Source of the DNA: Spongilla lacustris
Lineage: Eukaryota; Porifera; Demospongiae; Spongillida; Spongillidae
Assembly: GCA_949361645.1 (NCBI GenBank)
Contig: OX442418.1
Span: 342,501 to 406,500, forward strand
Reading direction: 5' to 3'
Length of the DNA stretch: 64,000 bases
Shown here piece by piece: positions 1 to 9,900 of this stretch; position 1 is the first letter of the stretch, and each line of letters begins with the position of its first letter. A model generated the notes under the pieces. The model ran no database searches. It was given only the letters and a program-made list of their open reading frames with translations, and was not told where the DNA came from. A program made the position numbers and the translations under genes.

Positions 1-147
1 GGCAACATGAGCAGCTATCAATGGCCATCAGCAATGTGGACATGAGCAGCTATCAATGGCCATCAGCAGTGTGGACATGTTCTGTGGTACCCATTGTCCA
101 CACCAGCTGCTCACTACAATAGTGACAGATATTCATGCCCAATACAT

Positions 148-290
148 GTACCCCCCACACCTAACCCTAAATAAAGCCCTCCACATACATGTACCTAACC
201 CTAAATAAAGCCTTCCACATACTTAACCTAAATAGAGCCCTCCACACACCTAACCCTAAATAGAGCCCCTCCACACATGAGCAGCTGAAG
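148..290. repeat. Degenerate telomere-like tandem repeat
   Basis: About four diverged units of roughly 30-40 bp carry CCTAACCCTAAATA followed by an A/G-rich part and CTCCACACA. The CCTAACCCTAAA core looks like animal telomere repeat sequence, but the units are long and interspersed, so this is an interstitial minisatellite and not a chromosome end. It lies in the last visible intron, or downstream, of the LRR gene. Confidence 0.6.
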
Positions 291-394
291 GCATGCGAAC
301 ACTTCATTTGTTGATTGGCATTAATTATCAAGTGAATTGTAACCTGTACATACATGTAATTCTGCACACTTTAAGTCCTGCAAGTTACACCTTC

Positions 395-480
395 CATATA
401 ATGCCCACCTTCACTTACTGCTACAACATTATAGCTTCCATATAATGCCCACCTTCACCTACTGCTATAACATAATAGCT
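395..480. repeat. Two-copy 45-bp tandem duplication
   Basis: A unit containing CCATATAATGCCCACCTTCA and then CTGCTATAACAT is present twice in tandem, immediately downstream (on the minus strand) of the LRR exon that ends at 487. No coding potential was seen. Confidence 0.7.
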
Positions 481-486
481 GCCCAC

Positions 487-3400
487 CTTGAGGCAGCAGC
501 TGGAGGCTCCTGGAGGTGATGAGGGTGTGGGAGAGGTCTAGCTCCAGGAGCTGCTCCATTGGCTGCTGTAGGAGCTGCTTCACACCTTCATCTGATACCT
601 TCACCTGCCCCAGCCTCAACACATTGAGAGACCTGCAGCCTGAACACAAGGAGACAAGTCACCCCTCCCTCCCTCCCAGTCACATTATCCCTCCCTCCCA
701 CAGTCACCACCCATGCCACACCCACCTCTGATGGATCGGCAGATCACTTCGTTCAACTGTCTGCATCCGTTGAGATTGATATGAGTTAATGATGGTAGAT
801 CTAGAGGGGCATAAGTTAATGATGGTAGATCTATTGAGGGGCATAAGTTAATGATGGTAGATCTAGAGGGGCATAAGTTAATGATGGTAGATCTATTGAG
901 GGCATAAGTTAATGATGGTAGATCTATTGAGGGGCATAAGTTAATGATGGTAGATCTATTGAGGGCATAAGTTAATGATGGTAGATCTATTGAGGGCATA
1001 AGTTATGATGGTAGATCTATTGAGGGTATAAGTTAATGATGGTAGATCTATTGAGGGCATAAGTTAATGATGGTAGATCTATTGAGGGCATAAGTTAATG
1101 ATGGTAGATCTATTGAGGGGCATAAGTTAAATACCGTTTAAACCTAATGTTTAAACGGAGTTAATGAAGGGTGGAGGGGCGAGCGAATCCGGAACGACAG
1201 TATTACATAAGACAGCGCATGCGCGTTGCATCACTTGAATCCTCGTTCCGCTGGGTATATCCTTCAGTGCAATGCCCATTACCCAGCGTGACATGTCAGG
1301 GGGAAGGAGGAGGGGGAGTTTTAGGACTCCTCCCACTCCCGTTTGTGGTCAATAAAAAGGGCAGGACTGCTGGTTAGTTATTAAAAATTAACCAGCTGAC
1401 CCTCCCCCTATCCCCTGACAACCTGCCAAGTAAGTCACACCACTACTCACAGCTATAGCGGAGATGATATATCTATATCTCTGGTTATGGATACACCCAA
1501 GACATTAATGATGGTAGATCTATTGAGGGCATAAGTTAATGATGGTAGATCTATTGAGGGCATAAGTTAATGATGGTAGATCTATTGAGGGCATAAGTTA
1601 ATGATGGTAGATCTATTGAGGGCATAAGTTAATGATGGTAGATCTATTGAGGGGTATAAGTTAATGATGGTAGATCTATTGAGGGCATAAGTTAATGATG
1701 GTAGATCTATTGAGGGGTATAAGTTAATGATGGTTGAGGGCATAAGTTAATGATGGTAGATCTATTGAGGGGTATAAGTTAATGATGGTAGATATATTGA
1801 GGGCATAAGTTAATGATGGTAGATCTATTGAGGGCATAAGTTCCAACTCGAGAGACAGCTGAAAATGGATATACTGAAAAAATTGTGTGCATATACCCAG
1901 TATATGGATAATTATAATTATATCACATAGAAGTCAGTTCTCAAGTCTCCCCCAACCATATAATGTATGCACTCTACAATGTTTGGTGCAAAGGAAATAA
2001 CTCATTGGCCACAATGGTTTCAAAAGTGATATACATGCATGTATATCTTAGTACACATGTATACCTTAGTACACATGTATATCTTAGTACACATGTATAT
2101 CTTAGTACACATGTATATCTTAGTATAGTTATGATACCATCTGTGTAAAAGCGGACTGCAGCTGGTGAAGTTTAGGGCAAGGCAAGGCCTGGCAACAGCT
2201 AGGCCTGTAGAGATGGGGAGGTGGGTGCGGAACTAACTACAGTAACAGAGAGGAATAGTTTTTATATATACTGCATGCATGATTTGGAGTGAAATAGTTA
2301 GCCGTTTGGAGTGAAATCCACCCATCTGTTTTTACGGTATATATAAAGGGGGTGGGTATGTAAATAAGTAGTAAATAGTACTGTGTAGTAGAGGAAGACT
2401 ATAAGGTACTGTTTAGGGAGCTAAACAGAGTTTAATGGGGATCTAGTAATTCTTTGCGGGCAGACGTTTGCGGCTACTCAGGCTCATTGCCCATTGTTAC
2501 CCTTTGTGCGCCATGGCCGGCTTGTGAGATTATATGCACACATAGCCAGCCTCCCAGCACTCCCCGGCAGCCTCCCAGCACTCCCCGGCAGCCTCCCAGC
2601 ACTCCCCGGCAGCCTCCCAGCACTCCCCGGCAGCCTCCCAGCACTCCCCGGCAGCCTCCCAGCACTCCCCGGCAGCCTCCCAGCACTCCCCGGCAGCCTC
2701 CCAGCACTCCCCGGCAGCCTCCCAGCACTCCCCGGCAGCCTCCCAGCACTCCCCGGCAGCCTCCCAGCACTCCCCGGCAGCCTCCCAGCACTCCCCAGCA
2801 GCCTCCCAGCACTCCCCGGCAGCCTCCCAGCACTCCCCGGCAGCCTCCCAGCACTCCCCGGCAGCCTCCCAGCACTCCCCAGCAGCCTCCCAGCACTCCC
2901 CGGCAGCCTCCCAGCACTCCCCAGCAGCCTCCCAGCACTCCCCAGCAGCCTCCCAGCACTCCCCAGCAGCCTCCCAGCACTCCCAGGTGCTTCAGGAGAG
3001 CTTGTCTGTTCGCATCACCCACCCTCCACCCCTGCATCACCTTTGTACCCCTTCTGTGTATTTTTCTTACTTACTGTCATGCCTATTCACATTAAATGCA
3101 GCCAGGGCGGGTCCCTACCGGGCTTGACCTTCTAACTCGGGGACCCAAGCCTGGGCCAGCTTGGTATGCAGGTCACCCAGTTGGTGGCCAGCGCCACCAT
3201 CTGGTGCCCCTCCCCCCACATGACCTAACAAGCCACACATGGCCTGGCCACACTCCCAGCTGGTGACCAGCGTCACTGACGGGAGCTGCCCACAGCCAAC
3301 AGGTCGGGGTTGCAGGGTCACAGCTCAGGTGGGTTCTCGTCCTGGCCCCCTATTCTCGCCAATCAGTCAACTGGGGGGCATTGGGGGACCGGAGCACAGA

Positions 3401-6400
3401 AGCATGTAGCTGGGGAGCTTAGGGGCCGGGTGGCCTACACCTAGCCTGGGGAAGTTACTAGGCGTGATAATTTGCTTTCATGTATATCTGCATGTAGGGT
3501 GAACTGCCGTATGCTACACACGTGCATTCAGTTCTTGCATTGTGCATTGCCCCAGCAGCTTTGCATGCAGACTTTGCAATTTTTGCAATTTTGTATTCAG
3601 TCAGCATTGGCTAGATATTTACTACATTGTATGAACCAAATAAGGAAAATGTGAAACCAGCCTTCCTTTGTGGTAGTAAATAGGATTGTGTAGTAGAGGA
3701 CATCTGTAGTGTGAGCTGCCTTGAATTGTGCACTGCCCTGGGCAGCACCTTTGCACCTTTTAAAACTTTTATGTCTTGCATGCAAGTTTGTATTCAAATG
3801 CAAAGGAATTCACGCGACGCTTCATTCTTACGGCATTGGCCAGATTTACTACTTAGTACCAAAATGTTATACCAGCCTATAGCTTCCTTTACCAAGCAGT
3901 AAATAGGAAAGAGGAAGACTTTAACCACATTTGGTTTCATATATCTGCATGTAGTACACTACACACATGCAGTTCTTGTATTGCTACATGTATTATCCTG
4001 GCTACACCACTGGTTGAGTCCACTTATAACATGCTTTGCACCCCCCCTCCCCCCCAACACACCACCTGGCTACGGGCCTGTTAAAAAGTTAATGATGGTA
4101 GATCTATTGAGGGGCATAAGTTAATGATGGTAGATCTATTGAGGGACATAAGTTAATGATGGTAGATCTATTGAGGGCATAAGTTAATGATGGTAGATCT
4201 ATTGAGGGTATAAGTTAATGATGGTAGATCTATTGAGGGCATAAGTTAATGATGGTAGATCTATTGAGGGGATGGTAGATCTATTGAGGGGCATAAGTTA
4301 ATGATGGTAGATCTATTGAGGGCATAAGTTAATGGTGGTAGATGTATTGAGGGCATAAGTTAATGATGGTAGATCTATTGAGGGCATAAGTTAATGATGG
4401 TAGATCTATTGAGGGCATAAGTTAATGATGGTAGATCTATTGAGGGCATAAGTTAATGATGGTAGATCTATTGAGGGTATAAGTTAATGATGGTAGATCT
4501 ATTGAGGGGCATAAGTTAATGATGGTAGATCTATTGAGGGTATAAGTTAATGATGGTAGATCTATTGAGGGTATAAGTTAATGATGGTAGATCTATTGAG
4601 GGGCATAAGTTAATGATGGTAGATCTATTGAGGGCATAAGTTAATGATGGTAGATCTATTGAGGGCATAAGTTAATGATGGTAGATCTATTGAGGGGCAT
4701 AAGTTAATGATGGTAGATCTATTGAGGGCATAAGTTAATGATGGTAGATCTATTGAGGGGCATAAGTTAATGATGGTAGATCTATTGAGGGTATAAGTTA
4801 ATGATGGTAGATCTATTGAGGGGCATAAGTTAATGATGGTAGATCTATTAAGGGCATAAGTTAATGATGGTAGATCTATTGAGGGGCATAAGTTAATGAT
4901 GGTAGATCTATTGAAGGTATAAGTTAATGATGGTAGATCTATTGAGGGGCATAAGTTAATGATGGTAGATCTATTGAGGGGCATAAGTTAATGATGGTAG
5001 ATCTATATAAGTTAATGATGGTAGATCTATTGAGGGGCATAAGTTAATGATGGTAGATCTATTATAAGTTAATGATGGTAGATCTATTGAGGGGCATAAG
5101 TTAATGATGGTAGATCTATTGAGGGGCATATGTTAATGATGGTAGATCTATTGAGGGGCATAAGTTAATGATGGTAGATCTATTGAGGGGCATATGTTAA
5201 TGATGGTAGATCTAATGAGGGGCATAAGTTAATGATGGTAGATCTATTGAGGGCATAAGTTAATGATGGTAGATCTATTGAGGGTATAAGTTAATGATGG
5301 TAGATCTATTGAGGGGCATAAGTTAATGATGGTAGATCTATTATAAGTTAATGATGGTAGATCTATTGAGGGCATAAGTTAATGATGGTAGATCTATTGA
5401 GGGGCATAAGTTAATGATGGTAGATCTATTGAGGGGCATAAGTTAATGATGGTAGATCTATTGAGGGCATAAGTTAATGATGGTAGATCTATTGAGGGTA
5501 TAAGTTAATGATGGTAGATCTATTGAGGGGCATAAGTTAATGATGGTAGATCTATTGAGGGCATAAGTTAATGATGATAGATCTATTGAGGGCATAAGTT
5601 AATGATGGTAGATCTATTGAGGGCATAAGTTAATGATGGTAGATCTATTGAGGGTATAAGTTAATGATGGTAGATCTATTGAGGGGCATAAGTTAATGAT
5701 GGTAGATCTATTGAGGGTATAAGTTAATGATGGTATAGATCTATTGAGGGCATAAGTTAATGATGGTAGATCTATTGAGGGCATAAGTTAATGATGATAG
5801 ATCTATTGAGGGCATAAGTTAATGATGGTAGATCTATTGAGGGTATAAGCTAATGATGGTAGATCTATTGAGGGCATAAGTTAATGATGGTAGATCTATT
5901 GAGGGCATAAATTAATGATGGTAGATCTATTGAGGGCATAAGTTAATGATGGTGTGTGAAGGTGACCATTGGGATGGGGAGGAGAGATCATTACAAATGT
6001 CTCACATGGAAGGAGTGCGATAACTGCTTTATCAGTGATGAGGGGGCAGAATGCAAGGCTCAGAGCAGTCAGAGAAGGGAAATACCTGGGTCATGTGACA
6101 TGGAGGAAAGAAATACCTGGGTCATGTGACATGGAGGAAGGAAATACCTGGGTCATGTGACATGGAGGGATCAAATGTGGTGCTCCAATGTACTCCATAC
6201 ACATATATGTACTCCATACACACACACATAGCTAGCCACACATCACCTCACTTGAGGGCTGCTAGCAAGTCGTTAGTAGCATAGACATAGCTGTCAAATG
6301 TTACTGATTCCAGGGGACTGGAAGGAAAGAAATAGTATGTGAAGGGAGACAGCCTGTTTGGGGGGGGGGGGGGGGGGGGGGGCAAACATAAGGAATGCAA

Positions 6401-6922
6401 CCCCCCCCCCCCCCCCCCATGGCCAAAGATGAGTTACCACTTGTGGAATGCAAATAACGTCTTCCCATTCAGCTGCTTAGTCTGCATCATCTGGGTGATG
6501 ATGGTGTGCACGATACGAGGAGGGAGGGACCCTGAAGCCATAGGCAGACCTCCAGAGGCACTCATCCCAAGCAGGTACTTTATACATGAGCTCTCAAGAG
6601 AAGGGACAGATGGATGTACCCTGTGCGCTGTAGAGGGGAGGGATTGAAGGATGGACCTTGGACTGGGGATGAGGAATGCCTTACCTTGAGCACTTGACAG
6701 GGATGCAGACTCCTGCATTCTTTTTAGTGTGGCTTCAAGTGCTGAAGTGACAGGGACAGCAGTGTGTGGGTGATGGTGTGGAGGAGGGTAGTGAGAGAGT
6801 GGTCATACATGTGGTGAAAATGTTCTGCCATCTTTGCATCGGACAGTATGTGTGTAGTGCATGTGTGCATGCATGTGGGTTACATGTGTGTGTGTATGCA
6901 CATGTATGTCTGCATTGCCTGG

Positions 6923-6970
<48 letters not shown>

Positions 6971-9900
6971 GTATGTCTGTGTGGGCGTGCATGTGTGTGC
7001 ATGTGTGTGTGTGTGTGTGTGACTTGTGGTATAGTGACTATAGCAAATCTATGAAACAAAACACCCTCACCACTCACATGACTATCACTCCCCCACACCC
7101 TCTACATCACATGATTCCCCCACACCACATACCAGCATCATGTAACCTCTCCACATTCCTCTGCTCAGGTTGGTGCACTCCTCCAAGCCTGTGACCTCCC
7201 CCCTGAGCCCCTGCTGCTGCTGCTGCTAGGTTAAAGTGGACATGCCTTCCAGCCAAGCCTGGGGGCGGGGGCAGGGGCCAATGTGGGGGCGGGGGTCCAT
7301 GTGGGGGCGGAGGCCCATGTGGGGGGGGCGGGGGTCCATGTGGGGGCGGGGGTCCACCTTCAACATCCATGCCCTCAACACTATTTGGGGAGTGTGACCG
7401 CTCCAGTGACTCTGCCTCAGGTCCAGTACCGATGTCATCAGGTCCAGTACCGATGCCATCAGGTCCAGTACCGATGTCATCAGGTCCAGTACCAATGTCA
7501 ACAGGTCCAGTACCAACGTCCCTTTCAGAAGACTCAACCTGCCCACCACGGGAGATGTCCATTGGTAGCTCTTGTTCTGCAGGAGGTAGATGGCTGTCCT
7601 TATGTGGACTGGGCCTGGGCACCACCAGGGAGGCAGAGGGACACAGGCCCAAGGCCTTCAGGGTCCTCATGCACTCCTCTGGAGTGTATTCATGAGGTGG
7701 AAAAGGCTGCAAAATTCATACATGTGTCACTGTTATATACAGAAGGGCAATACATCAAGATGTACATGTAATGTTTCACACGTTATGATATAAGTTAGTT
7801 TTGTGTGTATGTATGTATGTGTATGCGTGCGTGCATACATGTGTGCGTATGTACGTAATGTGTGTATGTATATATGTAAGCAAGCTGAAATTGATTAGCA
7901 AACTTAAGAGACCATTGAAGACCATCACAGTATTTTGCACGACCCTGTACTTATGTTGGCCACTAACATTTCACCCTCATCACACTATCACAGGCTCCAC
8001 CTCCTCACACCACCACAGGCTCCACCTCCTCACACCACCACAGGCTCCTCACCTGAACAAGCTTCACTGTGGAGAGGTTTGGAGCATCAGCCCTAACAGC
8101 ACTGGCCACCTCACTGAGCGTGGTAGAGGACTGGAAGTTGTACCTCAAGGTCTTGCCATCAGGGAGCCTCACCTGGGAGAACACAGGGCTAGCTACAACC
8201 ACACCTCTTGTCACATGATCACACCTACTGTCACACGATTACACCTACTGTCACATGACCATAGATGCCTAGCACACCTCTTGTTACATGACCATAGATG
8301 CCTATCACACCTATTGTCACATGACCATAGATGCCTAGCACACCTCTTGTCACATGACCATAGATGCCTATCACACCTCATGTTACATGACCATAGATGC
8401 CTATCACACCTATTGTCACATGACCATAGATGCCTAGCACACCTCTTGTCACATGACCATTGTCACATGACCATAGATGCCTAGCACACCTATTGTCACA
8501 TGACCATAGATGCCTATCACACCTATTGTCACATGACCATAAATGCCTAGCACACCTATTGTCACATGACCATAGATGCCTAGCACACCTATTGTCACAT
8601 GACCATAGATGCCTAGCACACCTATTGTCACATGACCATAGATGCCTAGCACACCTATTGTCACATGACCATAGATGCCTAGCACACCTATTGTCACATG
8701 ACCATAGATGCCTAGCACACCTATTGTCACATGACCATAGATGCCTAGCACACCTATTGTCACATGACCATAGATGCCTAGCACACCTATTGTCACATGA
8801 CCATAGATGCCTAGCACACCTATTGTCACATGACCATAGATGCCTAGCACACCTATTGTCACATGACCATAGATGCCTAGCACACTGTTACACACAGTAC
8901 ACAAATGTGCACTGCTTGTTTGATCCCTTATCATAAATGCTTAATTAATCCCTCCCATAAGGCTGCTAGCTCTGGTACCACAGCCATAGCTGGATTCTGC
9001 AGGCATCGCCAGCTGGTTGCAAACTGCTTGCGTATTGCAGCTCTGAAGAAGGATTTTCTGATATAGCTGTATCGAGCTGTCTTTCTTGGGTCTTGCAATA
9101 TGCAAGCAGTTTGCAACCAGACAAACAATAAACTTGAAAATGTTTACTAACAGATCTAGTTATTAATGGAACAATCTGTTGTGGTCAAAAGATATGTATG
9201 CAAGGAGTGGTGGTCTAGGGCATATGTGGGGATGAATGGTCTAGGGCATATGTGGGGATGAATGGTCTAGGCATATGTGGGGATGAATGGTCTAGGGGTC
9301 TAGGCATATGTGGGGATGAATGGTCTAGGTAGATATTACTTCAGCTGAAGTACCAGTGCTTCCGTTGGCCCAGAAGTTGGATTGACCACCTTTTTTTCAG
9401 TGGATACTGCAGAACACAGTTATGCACAGCATGTCAACATGCAATATGTGCCAAGAATACTAATCATGATAGCTATAGCTACAGCTATAGATAACTCTAG
9501 TACTAGCACATCACACCAGCCATGTGGGCACATCACACCAGCCATGGGGGCACACCAGCCATGGGGGCACACCAGCCATGGGGGCACACCAGCCATGGGG
9601 GCACACCAGCCATGGGGGCACACCAGCCATGGGGGCACATCACACCAGCCATGGGGGCACATCACACCAGCCATGGGGGCACACCAGCCATGGGGGCACA
9701 CCAGCCATGGGGGCACACCAGCCATGTGGGCACACCAGCCATGGGGGCACATCACAGCAGCCATGAGGGCACATCACACCAGCCATGGGGGCACACCAGC
9801 CATGGGGGCACACCAGCCATGGGGGCACATCACACCAGCCATGGGGGCACATCACACCAGCCATGGGGGCACACCAGCCATGGGGGCACACCAGCCATGG

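Noticed and set aside
148..290. Telomere
   Set aside because: The CCTAACCCTAAA cores are embedded in 30-40 bp diverged units, flanked by coding exons.
2454..3135. Open frames of PPSTPRQ / LPALPGS / GVLGGCR repeats on both strands
   Set aside because: They are the by-product of a 21-bp minisatellite; there are no splice sites, start context or non-repeat domain, and the host intron is accounted for.
8217..8936. Regular 33-bp repeats considered as a CRISPR array
   Set aside because: The units are tandem with no spacers, in a eukaryotic intron.
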